From Vesta saturnalis (taxonomy: Eukaryota; Arthropoda; Insecta; Coleoptera; Lampyridae), in the NCBI GenBank assembly GCA_036346205.1, contig JARFJB010001278.1, positions 6,372,501-6,436,500 on the forward strand: a DNA stretch of 64,000 bases, read 5' to 3'. Below are positions 54,670-64,000 of the stretch, piece after piece. Numbering within the stretch: the stretch's first letter is position 1; each line of letters starts with the position of its first letter. The position numbers were made by a program, and so were the translations under genes. The notes under the pieces are model-generated. The model saw nothing but the letters and a program-made list of their open reading frames with translations, made no database searches and was not told the DNA's origin.

Positions 54670-55640
54670 AAAGGTCATGGAGTTTTTGCCAGAAAATATT
54701 CGACTACTTCCACCAAAATCTAAAGAAATTTACGACAAGGAATATTCGTTATTCAAAGCTTGGAAGATTTAAAATGCAGTGCAATCAAACTTGGAGGAAG
54801 TTTTCTTGGCGTATTTTTTACAAAAGGTTGGTTATCAAATTATTATTAATACGTTAATAAGTCTTCGACTATGTGGGCACATTATTCAATGCTCAAATCT
54901 ACGTTGAACGTCTATGTAAATGAAGATATTAGCAAATATCATAAGTTGATAGCTTTTATAAAACAACAGCATTCTGGATATACAGCCAAAAAATTATCGC
55001 TTTTTCAAGAGAAGAAATCAACAAACTTCTTGTAAATGCACCAGACGATAGCTTTTTACTGATAAAGGTACGTGTTTTACTTATTCTAAAGTTGTTTTAC
55101 ATTTAGGTAGTTGCTGTTTTTTCTGTTTCTAGTGGGTGCAGATGTGACGAGCTAGTGATATTCTACTAGTTCATCTCCCTTTCACAAAAACTCGCAAGAA
55201 GCGGACTTTTACGATTTTGAATTATGTTTGTGGCATTAGCCCAATAGAGCTGTATCGAAGATACCTAAGTTTGCGTCCGAAGAAAACAACAACCAGCCGA
55301 ATTTTCCTTAACTACCGACAAGGAAAATGTACCGTTCAACCGGCAGGCATTAACACTTTTAAAAAAATGCCACCAAATATTGCCAGATTTCTGAAACTTA
55401 AAAATCCAGAAACATATATCGGTCATTCGTTCCGCAGATCAGCAGCTACTTTATTTGCAGATTGTAGCGCAGATATCACTAGTTTGAAGCGTTTTGGAGG
55501 TTGAAAAAGCGACAGAGTAGCTGAATGATATGTCGTAGATTCTCTTCAACAGAAAATTACAATTAGGAATAAAATGTTGAACGACAGTAATGCTGAAGTC
55601 AAAATTTTGAACAACACTAATGTTGATGCTGTCTCTTCTA
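54670..55640 (+). pseudogene. Crypton-type tyrosine recombinase pseudogene
   Basis: The relic begins FLPENIRLLPPKSKEIYDKE (54680-54740), followed by broken core-binding text. A short GT-AG intron (about 55069-55107) precedes VVAVFSVSSGCRCDELV (about 55108-55158), which holds the first catalytic Arg (box I). The main frame (55217-55504) has LRPKKTTTSRIFLNYRQGKC and then GHSFRRSAATLFADCSADIT (about 55423-55482), the H..R box of tyrosine recombinases. GGW has become GG plus TGA at 55502. The final KSDRVAE is followed by another TGA directly before the Tyr-Val-Val that should hold the nucleophile (about 55520-55535). Cryptons move by recombinase-mediated insertion rather than DDE chemistry. This copy is dead but all four catalytic positions can be placed. 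Confidence 0.8.
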
Positions 55641-55870
55641 GTACTGCTTGTTTAACGCTTGTTGCTCTCGCTACCTCTTCTACTTCTGGTTCTCATGTTA
55701 CAGTAACAGATATCAATAAATTGATGTTTCAAAAGTAAAATAAGCCCCCTTGTGTTAGTGTTGCTAATAGAATACAATTTCATAATGTAACTTTTTATTT
55801 TACAATTAATATTAATAAATAGTTACCTATTTCTTCAATCTTGTTTTTTTTTTAATTAAATAACCTTCTA
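55641..55870. other. 3' flank of the Crypton relic
   Basis: Ser/Thr-rich readable text (VSSSTACLTLVALATSST) continues to a TAA near 55737, probably the recombinase C-terminal tail; the rest is AT-rich. Confidence 0.45.
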
Positions 55871-55874
55871 TTAA

Positions 55875-56030
55875 AACTGCAACTGTTGGATAAAACGTAG
55901 TATATTATACGTGAGTGAAATAAACCATTATAAGAACGTGAGAATTTGTCTTATTCGCGCAAGCACTCGTGCGTAAAACCTCACTTGCTTTAATGGCTTC
56001 CTTCACCCGCCATATAAAATTTAGTCACTA
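55875..56030 (-). repeat. Crypton-flanking repeat, inverted copy
   Basis: GCAACTGTTGGATAAAACGT, ACGTGAGTGAAATAAACCAT and CACTCGTGCGTAAAACCTCA are the inverse of 56104-56260. Confidence 0.8.
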
Positions 56031-56103
56031 GTGAATAAAATTTGATTTTAGTCTCTGAAAACTAACTTATAAAACACGTGAAAAACTGCAATTGTTTGAC
56101 AAT

Positions 56104-56294
56104 AGTAGATTATATTACAAGTGAGTGAGATAAGCCATTATAAGCAAGTGAGGTTTTTGACGCACGAGCGCTTGGGCGAGTGCGACAAGTTCTAATGTGC
56201 TTATAATGGCATTTCACTCACGTGTGATATACGACGTTTTGTCCAACAGTTGCATTTTTTTTAACGAAAAACTTGAAGAAATGTTTTGAATTAC
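56104..56294 (+). repeat. Crypton-flanking repeat, right copy (full length)
   Basis: The repeat is itself an imperfect palindrome: GTGAGTGAGATAAGCCATTA near the start and TAATGGCATTTCACTCACGT further on, around a GCACGAGCGCTTGGGCGAG centre. It is followed by CGACGTTTTGTCCAACAGTT. Confidence 0.85.
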
Positions 56295-56901
56295 TTTTAA
56301 ATTCTTTTATGTTGTGTTTTGGAAATTTATACTCAAATTTTGTTGGTGAAGAATGAAGTATTATAAAATGGTTTTCAATTGAAATTAATGAAGAATTTTA
56401 ATAATAAATATTGATGAAAAAATTGACAGTACCTGATTAGATATTGAAATTGATTATTATAATTTACTATTAATTATAAAATGGTTTTCGATGCGAATTA
56501 AGGCCGCTTAACACAAATTTGTTATACAGTTCATAAAATTCTAGCAAACATAGAAGATTTAATCTAATTTTGTGTGAAAATTAGGAAATCTTTTCCCTGT
56601 CTTTTCCTGTCTTCTACAAATCTGACACAATTGTAATTTCTAGTTAAACAATTACACATTTTAAAAATTGAATAAAACGTGGTTTGATTGTTGCATTAAT
56701 GGGGTTCAGTAGCCAGTACTACGAAAACTAGTTAAACTAAAATAGGCTACGTGGTTTCTCCTGAAAACCCTACCCTGCGTATGCCCTAACGACTGCGTTA
56801 CGTGAGAGAAAGGTCTTTATCAATATACGTATTGTGAATAGAGCAATGGTTACCCATGTATATACATGGAGAAAAAAAATAAAACGTTATAGTGAGATAA
56901 T
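56295..56901. other. AT-rich DNA, possibly 5' untranslated part of the R4-like LINE
   Basis: No gene seen. 56750-56830 is less AT-rich (CTACCCTGCGTATGCCC) and directly precedes the LINE frame. Confidence 0.35.
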
Positions 56902-59900
56902 ATGTCAACTACGAAATCTATCAATTTTAGGCCCCAGGCAGGTAGAAGTAGAGCTTCAGAATCCTGCATGGCATTTACGGTCAACCCTACGGATTCTGGG
57001 GAGGGCAATACATTGATATTTTCACAAAGTAAATCAAATCAGCTAAGAACCACCAATAGAAAACAAATCCAACCTGTAGAAAACTCTGTTAATCGCTCGC
57101 ATGTTGATAGTCAAAATGCTGTGTTTAACGAATCTCATACTCATCGTATAAAATGGACAAAGGAATTAAATTCTATGATTATGCGTACATTTTATTTAAT
57201 AAATGAGTGTAAAGATAATCCACTCCCAGGTTGGAGATTTAAGCTTTACACAGAGTTTACAAAACTTTGTCCTGAGCTGCGAATATCTGAACAAAACGTT
57301 GCTGATAGAAAAAATGTGATTATAAGAAAAGTCTACCTTTCAGTATAGGAATTAACATCGTTATGTAGAGAAGTAGGTAAACATCTATCTCAACAAGCTA
57401 TTACTGCAGAAATAACTGAGAATAATATTCCACATGCTTCAGTAAACACACTTATGAAATCCCAATCTCAAAACAATGTAGAAAATGTATTTTTGAGCAT
57501 TCTTAATTATTATAAAAGCACAAATCCTTTAACAAGGCCTAAACTTTCAAAAATAGATTTCAAACCTCAAACGAATCAACTCATTCAAGAAACAATGTTT
57601 TAAAAAAAACATCTTTGAAACCACAACGACTTTACTGATGTTCAACTTGCTACAGTCCGCGCGGCCAAAGAATCACTGAACGTTGGATGCGCATTCGTCC
57701 AACTTCAAGTCTCTTAAGCACGGCATGTCAGTGGCGTCGCCACCAAAAGCGCGTTCCGTTTATTATCATGTATTACACTAATTAATTATTTATTTCTGTT
57801 ATTAATTTACATACGTACTTTGTATCATAATACTCAAATTTATTAGACACATATTGAAAACGCGACACCGACGCCACTGGTAATGCTTTCAGTCGCTATT
57901 GCGTTAACGAGTGCGGTCGAATGCACGAACATCCATGCGCGACACGAGGCATTCTTTGGCCGCGCGGACTGTACTTATGCAGCAGCAGTCACTGCTATTC
58001 AAGAGAATGGACAAAAACTAATTTATTCCGGAAATCAAACAAAAAATAAAAACATTGTTATGAAAATAGAACCCTGGAAAACGAGACTTCAAATGGAAAT
58101 TCAAAAGCTTCGTGCGAATTTCGATGTAGTTACTGAATACTTAAAAGGAACTAGATCCCCAAAATAATGCGAAAAGTAAAAACTATTAAAAAGAACTTGA
58201 ACATAGAATCTAACTATCCTGATCTTTATTTAATTTTGAACAACTATCGAGATGAATTACGCCAGAAATCTAAGGCTAAAGGTTCCAAATTCCGTAGATA
58301 TAATGAATGCACCAAAAGAAAAAAACAAAATTCGACATTTGAAAAATATGAAAAACAATTCTATGCTAATTTTTCTAAAAACCAATGTGATGAGTCTACT
58401 GAAACAATTGACTCTCAAGTTTGTCTTCAATATTGGGAATCTATTTGGTCACATCCAGAAGAATCTGAGTTAAATGCACCATGGGTCATAAATGTTACTA
58501 ATAATGTCATTATCTTAACTGACATGGATCCTGTAGAATTCTCTACTGATGATATACTAGCTGCTATCAAAAAACCTCTAATTGGCGAGCATCTGGTCCT
58601 GATCAGATGCGAAACTTTTGGTTAAAACAATTTTCTGCTATCCATGAACCTCTTGCAAATATTTTTTAGAGCTATTCAAGATCCAAATACACTACCTAGA
58701 TTTATTACAATTGGAGTTACACATCTAATATTTAAAAAAGGAGATCCGATCCAAAAGCTACAGACCTATCACTTGTCTATCTATATTTTATCATTGTGAA
58801 TGAAACGAAATATTTTCTTTTGAACAGAAAGGTTGCATAAGAAACAGTTTAGGTTGTAAAGAACAACTTACAATAGATGCTGTCATAACGAAACACGCTC
58901 TTCGAAAGAAACGTAATTTATTACCTGCTATATAGACTATGCCGAAGCTTTTGATTCCGTTCCTCATAATTGGCTTATTAAAATACTAGAAATCTATAAA
59001 ATCAATCCTGATCTGATCCAACTGTTATCCAATCTGATGAGCTCATGGAAAACGACGATAAAATTAAATCTTTTATATATGGATGACCTTAAGCTATTTG
59101 CAGAGTCAAGACAACAATTAGCGTCTTTAACTACTACTACAAAAATATTTAGTGATAATATAGCAATGAGATTTGGATTAGATAAATGTTTCACGGTCCA
59201 TACAACTAAAAATATTCTATATCAATCTGAAGATGTGATTCATAACATTAATTCACTGCCTTTGGAAGAAACACAATAAATAAAAGGTATTTGTCACTCA
59301 ATTCTTAAAACAGAATTTGTAAGCAAATACAAAAGTAGATTGAGCAAACTCCATAATACAAAACTCAAATCCAAAAATCTATTTAAATTATTAACGCTTG
59401 GGCGATTCCTGCACTTACATACACCTTCGATATAATGAAATGGAGCAATACTGATCTTGATCAAGTAGATAGATTAACGTGCACAATGCTTACTAAATTT
59501 AATAACCATCATCTGAAATCAGCAATGGAATTTACCACGTTCTGAGCCGAGGATTAATAAATATATCTTGCCTTTGTAAATCTCAAGATGCGCAACTATT
59601 TTTATTCTCTTACTAATCCTAAAATTAGAAAAATTATTCGGCTCACCTCAATTTGAGGAAAATTATTTCAGCGATGTTTCCACAAGTAACAATTTGACAG
59701 AATAGAACATGGAAACAAAGCACTACATGGACGATATCCAAAGTAACATATTCCGACAGTAATTGATAACCATGAATTGACAAAAGAAGCTACTTTTACA
59801 TGACTGAAGGATATTTCGTCAATACAAGTATTCAAGAATTGATAAAATAATTACGTTGACTTATTTACATCAGGCAAAGATTGTACCTTTACTGAGGTTC

Positions 59901-60119
59901 AGCAGATAATTTATTTCGGCATAATGAAGTTGCAAAAATACTTCATACACAAATTGCATTAAAACATAGTTTAATCTCTAACCCCGAACCGTACTACAAA
60001 TATCTCCCTAATGCAGTTCTGGAATCTCAACATGCGATGTTATGTTTGGATAGACTTATTATAACTGACAGAATGGTAGATTGTAATCGCCCGGATCTAG
60101 TCTTTATAGACAAGAATAA

Positions 60120-60120
<1 letters not shown>
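56902..60120 (+). pseudogene. R4/R2-type non-LTR retrotransposon, broken
   Basis: The N-terminal frame (56902-57348) contains IKWTKELNSMIMRTFYLINE and YTEFTKLCPELRISEQNVAD. Text continues to 57650, is interrupted by a pogo-like miniature element (57653-57971), and resumes with AAAVTAIQENGQKLIYSGNQ and PWKTRLQMEIQKLRANFDVV (57975-58125). Next is LQYWESIWSHPEESELNAPW (58425-58485). The RT domain begins at about 58540 (DDILAAIKKPLIGEH) and continues with IDYAEAFDSVPHNWLIKILE (about 58935-58995). At 59070 it jumps to LLYMDDLKLFAESRQQLASL (59070-59125), so catalytic YMDD is kept but about 80 codons between are deleted. A terminal CNRPDLVFIDKNKK (60080-60122) resembles the RPD..D..K restriction-like endonuclease motif at the C-terminus of R2/R4 elements. 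Dead copy. Confidence 0.78.
57653..57971 (+). mobile_element. Pogo-like TA-flanked miniature element, copy 2
   Basis: The same ends as 1848-2622 (CAGTCCGCGCGGCC and inverse) with TA on both sides (57651-57652 and 57972-57973). At 319 bp it is shorter than copy 1 and lacks the transposase tail. It lies inside the LINE frame: LINE protein text stops at the left TA and continues after the right TA once the element is skipped, which independently confirms the borders. Confidence 0.9.
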
Positions 60121-60123
<3 letters not shown>

Positions 60124-60157
<34 letters not shown>

Positions 60158-60163
60158 TATATT
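60124..60163. repeat. (TA)n microsatellite
   Basis: About 20 TA units with one phase slip, replacing the 3' end of the LINE relic. Confidence 0.95.
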
Positions 60164-60399
60164 ATTAATAATCATCTGTCTATTTCGATTGACAGTACCG
60201 TCATTAAACACTCATTGAATTTATCTTACCCTTTTCGTTTTACCACATGCGTTTTCAGAACTTGTAATATACGTTGCATTTATTTCATGCTTTCATGCTT
60301 TTTGATGTACCATGCTTACCTCCATACATTATAGACTGGACAATACATTGTCATTATAGAATATCCTCGTTATTGCTTAAACTCATCTTTCTCATCGTA

Positions 60400-60645
60400 C
60401 ATCTACATAAACATTCCACCCAGATATTACCACACTTCCATTTGTTCTAATCTTCATTCTCTACAAATACCACTCATTTCCACCTTCCCATTGAACACCA
60501 CAATCTTAGTTTTCTTCACGTTTACTTTAGATCCATGCTGTCATAGACTGTTCAAACTTCCTCAGAGCAGTTTGTAGCTGATCCTCACTGTCATTTAATA
60601 AGGCTGTGTCATGTGCATTTTTAGTTGGAATTCGATATAAGCTTT
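60400..60645 (-). pseudogene. LINE reverse transcriptase scrap
   Basis: On the minus strand from about 60640: AHDTALLNDSEDQLQTALRK then FEQSMTAW, followed after a shift by VNVKKTKIVVFNGKVEMSG (about 60530-60475). This is the YADD-type region of LINE reverse transcriptases (YADDTALL..S.E.LQ.AL..F, then K.N..KTK). The first catalytic Asp is replaced (YADD reads NAHD). About 80 codons are left; both ends are cut off by (TA)n-bordered elements. It belongs to a different LINE lineage from the R4-like relic next to it. Confidence 0.65.
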
Positions 60646-60679
60646 TTTCTCACGAACGACAGCACGATTAACTAGATTT

Positions 60680-60682
<3 letters not shown>

Positions 60683-60718
<36 letters not shown>
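60683..60718. repeat. (TA)n microsatellite
   Basis: About 18 TA units at the left border of an inverted-repeat element. Confidence 0.95.
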
Positions 60719-60720
<2 letters not shown>

Positions 60721-61430
60721 TCATTCATTTCTTTCGGGTCCAAATCACCTGTATTAATACGATTCTTTTAAGAACCTTCGTTGACTCGGCGACGATTCGG
60801 CAAACTCATTTGCTATCTTCAGGTTACTAATACTCTTGTTCTGCTTCGTGTTTTTATTGTCTCATCTACTTCCATTTTAATAATGTTGTATAGCACTTTA
60901 TCATGTTCAATTGCTGTGATTTTTTAATTTTGGTTTTTGTGTTTCCATTATTAACCTTTTCCAAATGTTAAGATGAATCTTGTTGCTTAATTCCAAATGC
61001 AAATCCAATAGCTGTTTGTTAATTTTTTCAAATTATTTTCTGGTGCCCTGAGTAATGAGACGCTCGCTTTTCGTTCATTTAGTAAATTTTAGTTCCATTC
61101 ATCTTGGTATAACCTGTTCGTCTCCACATCGCATGAGAAATGCTAGGTTGCACAGTAGGCTGCCTTTATTCGATGGTAACGTTTCGAATGTTCCAGTTTG
61201 TTGTTGAAAATCCTTCTCGTAAAGGTTAATTTTGTGTTTGAGATTTCCTTCAGTGTTATATGAATTTCCAATTCTTCCCGGTCTATGATCTTGTGTATTG
61301 ATAAGAACGCACAATTGACATCAGTTCAATTTGAATAACACGAAACAGAACAAGATTATTAGTGACCTAAAGATAGCAAATGAGAGTTTGCCGATACGTC
61401 GCCGAATCAGCGAAGGTTCTTACAAGAATC

Positions 61431-61431
<1 letters not shown>
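60719..61431. mobile_element. Inverted-repeat element between (TA)n tracts (1)
   Basis: TACGATTCTTTTAAGAACCT, GATTCGGCAAACTCATTTGC and CTTGTTCTGCTTCGTGTT (60758-60855) are mirrored at 61330-61431. Arms are about 100 bp. The left arm lies some 40 bp inside the TA tract, the right arm touches the next tract. The interior contains no gene I recognise. Confidence 0.72.

Positions 61432-61478
<47 letters not shown>
61432..61478. repeat. (TA)n microsatellite
   Basis: About 23 TA units shared by two neighbouring inverted-repeat elements. Confidence 0.97.
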
Positions 61479-61480
<2 letters not shown>

Positions 61481-62088
61481 AGTGATCAATCTGTAGTGGT
61501 ATGACAAAATCCTAGTTGTAATATTGTTGTGTTTTGCAGTTGGCTGCTTTGGGTTTTTAGTGTGGTTTTAGTCGTTTTAGTTTATGTCAGTTTACGTCAT
61601 ATTATACCTTCGTTTTTCAATTTTGTATTTTCTTGGTGCCCAAATGTTACAAAATTTATTTGCGAATATGCAACGTAGGGTGAACTTATGTTTACAATTT
61701 AATGGCGGTCATTTTGAACATAGGCTGTAAAGCAAAGTGTGATAACTAATGTACTGTAAATTTTATTTAATTATAATGAAATTATAACATTTAAATACTT
61801 AAGATTCATTATTTGTAATGAGTAATCCAATCATTAAATAATATTTTATTTATTTTGTTGTATTTTATAGGGATGCAGTCTAATCAAATACAAAATAGTC
61901 ATTATTTAAATTAAGATAATATTTTATAATATGTATAAGTTAATGACCTTCATACAGAATTGAAACTGATCGTAGTTTTTACTCGAACCATGCTCAAGAG
62001 TAGCTAGAGCAATACAGCTTCTTACCAACCCATCAGTGGTACCAACTTAAATATTTTAATCACGTGGTATACACTTGAGATTGATCAC

Positions 62089-62091
<3 letters not shown>
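61479..62091. mobile_element. Inverted-repeat element between (TA)n tracts (2)
   Basis: The left end reads CAAGTGATCAATCTGTAGTG after (TA)n; the right end is the inverse of CAGAGTGATCAATCTCAAGT before (TA)n. About 25-30 bp of imperfect inverted end, 613 bp in all, non-coding. Confidence 0.6.

Positions 62092-62154
<63 letters not shown>
62092..62154. repeat. (TA)n microsatellite
   Basis: About 31 TA units. Confidence 0.97.
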
Positions 62155-62158
<4 letters not shown>

Positions 62159-62538
62159 CCTTTGGTTTCATAGATATCAAAAAGTTCTCAAAAAAAAGGG
62201 TACAGGAAGTAACAGTGCATTATATAAAATTATTTTGAACTATATAGGATGTTCCAAAATTCAGATATGAATCTAACTTATGTTTTTTAAATGGGAACCC
62301 CTGTATATTATTTCAAATTCAGAAAGCCCACATTTTTTCGATTTTTTAATGTCGGGGTTGAATACATTATACAGGGCATTTGGAAAGATATGGATTGTTT
62401 TATGTTGAAATTGTACTCATTTCAATACCCTGTAGAACAATACACTCTGTAGAAATGAATTATCTGTTGGCCAGTTGTCTTCAGAATATTGTCTAGTATC
62501 GTTACCCACCAGTATCCATTTAGCTACTTGGGTTTGTA
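62155..62538. other. Scraps of TA-targeted element termini
   Basis: TATAGGATGTTCCAAAATTC (62253-62272), GAACCCCTGTATATTATTTC (62296) and TACAGGGCATTTGG (62371) look like decayed ends of Tc1/mariner-type elements. No coding region. Confidence 0.4.
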
Positions 62539-62540
62539 TA

Positions 62541-64000
62541 CAGGGTGGCTCAAAACTCGGATGTGTCATTTTCTTCCTTAACTCAAATGGAACACCCTGT
62601 ATTTTTTATCACTATCAAAGTCCTCTGGTACTCCTCTTTAATTTTTGTCAGAGGTTCCCTTTACCTAATGTGAGTAGTTATCGAGATATTTCCAGATATT
62701 CATTGCAATTCGCTGTTTGAAAGTAATTATCACGAAGTTTTTGTATTATTATCAAGTAGTTTTTGTATTTGACATATCTGTCAGTTCGACAGGTTTCACT
62801 GTAGTGTTTCGCTCAGTTATTCGTTCAATTTATTTATCTGTTTCAATATAGTTGAAGTGAAAAGTAGCTACGTGATGAATGGTGAACAATTTTCCCGTCA
62901 TGAAATGACTGCCATGATTTGGATACTTGGTGAATGCACCAAAACTGTTTATTAGCGTCAAGAGTATATCGTGAAAGATTTCCAGACCGGAGACAACTGA
63001 GTAAAGTTAGTTTGAGAAAATTGTCGGATCGTTTTGACCGTACCGGATCGGTTAACTATCAGAGAGAAGCAGGAAAACATGCAATAACGAAAGACAACCA
63101 ACTCAAAGCGTTGCTGAGTGTTACACTAGACCCGCATACCAGTATACGAAATATTTCATCTCAAAAGGCATTGGCCATGGTACGGTTCAACGAATCCTGT
63201 CATTACATAAAATGCATCCTTTCCATCTCCAACTACATCAGGAACTAATTGTAAACGATTTCCAAAGCAGAGTAGAATTTTGTCAATGGGCAAAATCGAA
63301 AATCGACGAAGAATCATTTTTCTTTGATTTTGTTTTGTTTGGGGATGAGGCAACATTTTCGAAAAATGGAGGAGTGAACCGACAAAATTTTCACTATTAC
63401 CAGACATCTAACCCACATTTGATACGAACACAGAGCCAAACAAGATGGTCCTTGAATGTTTGGGGTGGAGTTTTGGGAAATCGTATAATAGGGCACACTA
63501 CTTTGAAGAAACGGTGAATGGAACTGTTTATCTATCGTTTCTTCAAAATCATTTACCAGTTCTTCTTGAAGAAGTGCTCCTGGACATTCAGCAACGCATG
63601 TGGCTGCTACGTGACGGTATACCGGTTCATAACACAGGTCCTATCAAGGACTATCTGAATAGTTATTTCCAACAAAGAAGGACAGGCAGAGGAGGACCTA
63701 AACATTAGCCAGCTCGATCACCAGACTTAACTAAAGTGGATTTTTCTTGTGGGGTTATGTAAAGAGTATGGTGTATAATGACCCACCAACGACAAAAGAA
63801 AACATGAAAGTCAGAATTACAGAAGCATTCAAGAGTGTGATCTTACAATATTGCGAAATGTGAGTCGGGCATTCGAGAATCGACTTCAACATTGTATTAA
63901 TGTTGGTGGAGGTCACTTCGAACACCTAATATGATTAATTTAATGTTCTTATTTTCTTTTATTATTTATTCTTTCGTTATTGTTGTTCTTCTATATTTAC
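62541..64000 (+). mobile_element. Tc1/mariner-type element, right end outside the window
   Basis: Starts CAGGGTGGCTCAAAACTCGG after TA (62539-62540) and encodes a transposase relic that ends at 63934. The inverted right end is expected just beyond position 64000. Confidence 0.7.
62875..63934 (+). pseudogene. Tc1/mariner-type transposase, full-length but frameshifted
   Basis: ATG 62875 opens MNGEQFSRHEMTAMIWILGE. After an indel, ASRVYRERFPDRRQLSKVSL and LSDRFDRTGSVNYQREAGKH (62953-63075) form the HTH region. LDPHTSIRNISSQ precedes a shift near 63165, then MHPFHLQLHQELIVNDFQSR (from 63212). The catalytic core has FVLFGDEATFSKNGGVNRQN (63332-63390, first Asp), WSLNVWGGVLGNRIIGHTTL, VYLSFLQNHLPVLLEEVLLD, WLLRDGIPVHNTGPIKDYLN (63601-63660, second Asp) and ARSPDLTKVDF (about 63714-63745, third Asp). 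It ends NVGGGHFEHLI then TGA. All three catalytic positions remain but at least four frame changes break it. About 350 codons, normal for the family. Confidence 0.8.

Noticed and set aside
61099..61314. Minus-strand protein of 71 codons
   Set aside because: No family resemblance; it lies between inverted arms of a non-coding element.

Overview
The window is eukaryotic, AT-rich and gene-poor, and most likely comes from an insect or another arthropod nuclear genome. The evidence is short GT-AG introns, many transposable element (TE) families typical of insects (Tc1/mariner, piggyBac, hAT, pogo/Tigger, MULE with FLYWCH finger, Crypton, Penelope-like, R4-like LINE, tRNA-derived SINE) and long microsatellites. 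I found no intact host gene, no rRNA or functional tRNA gene, and nothing bacterial. Nearly every coding segment is a decayed transposon protein, so the window reads as a graveyard of nested elements, some with intact ends and clear target-site duplications.

Layout. 1-2.9 kb: AT-rich DNA holding a complete hAT miniature element with 8-bp target duplication and a pogo-like miniature element that still carries the acidic tail of its transposase. 3.0-15.3 kb: a composite unit of about 12.3 kb with inverted ends. It contains a near-perfect quasi-palindrome of about 7 kb (4303-11255) built of microsatellites and CACGTG-core tandem repeats, followed by an intron-containing but truncated and frameshifted Polinton/Maverick-type DNA polymerase B gene. 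This is the most unusual part of the window. 15.6-22.9 kb: mostly unassigned AT-rich DNA, a 1.2-kb compound microsatellite almost free of T on the + strand, and a mariner fossil. 22.9-24.7 kb: a TATA promoter, possible first exon and FLYWCH-MULE transposase pseudogene. 26.9-27.6 kb: CA-rich microsatellite. 28.0-31.0 kb: Tigger/pogo pseudogene (minus strand), piggyBac remnant and a miniature element with long inverted ends. 32.1-34.7 kb: hAT (ZMYM1/DUF4371-like) transposase pseudogene. 35.4-36.5 kb: IS630/Tc1-like pseudogene. 37.1-41.9 kb: a large transposon-type gene resembling the Academ superfamily, with a cysteine-rich N-terminal part and an XPG/FEN1-like nuclease part.

42.5-46.9 kb: two Tc1/mariner-type elements with exact TA target sites, one with ends of about 570 bp. 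48.0-49.4 kb: Penelope-like element (RT plus GIY-YIG) split by a SINE. 49.8-53.5 kb: a tandem array of 460-480 bp units separated by (TA)n, and further TA-flanked elements. 54.4-56.3 kb: Crypton tyrosine recombinase pseudogene between direct repeats. 56.9-60.1 kb: R4-like LINE pseudogene interrupted by a second copy of the pogo-like miniature element. 60.1-62.1 kb: inverted-repeat elements separated by (TA)n and a minus-strand LINE RT scrap. 62.5 kb to the end: a Tc1/mariner-type element running off the window.

Functionally these genes do not form a pathway. They are independent mobile elements that inserted into one another. The recurring theme is TA-targeted insertion, with (TA)n microsatellites lying at the borders of many elements. 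Family names come from motif recognition by eye; no database search was run.
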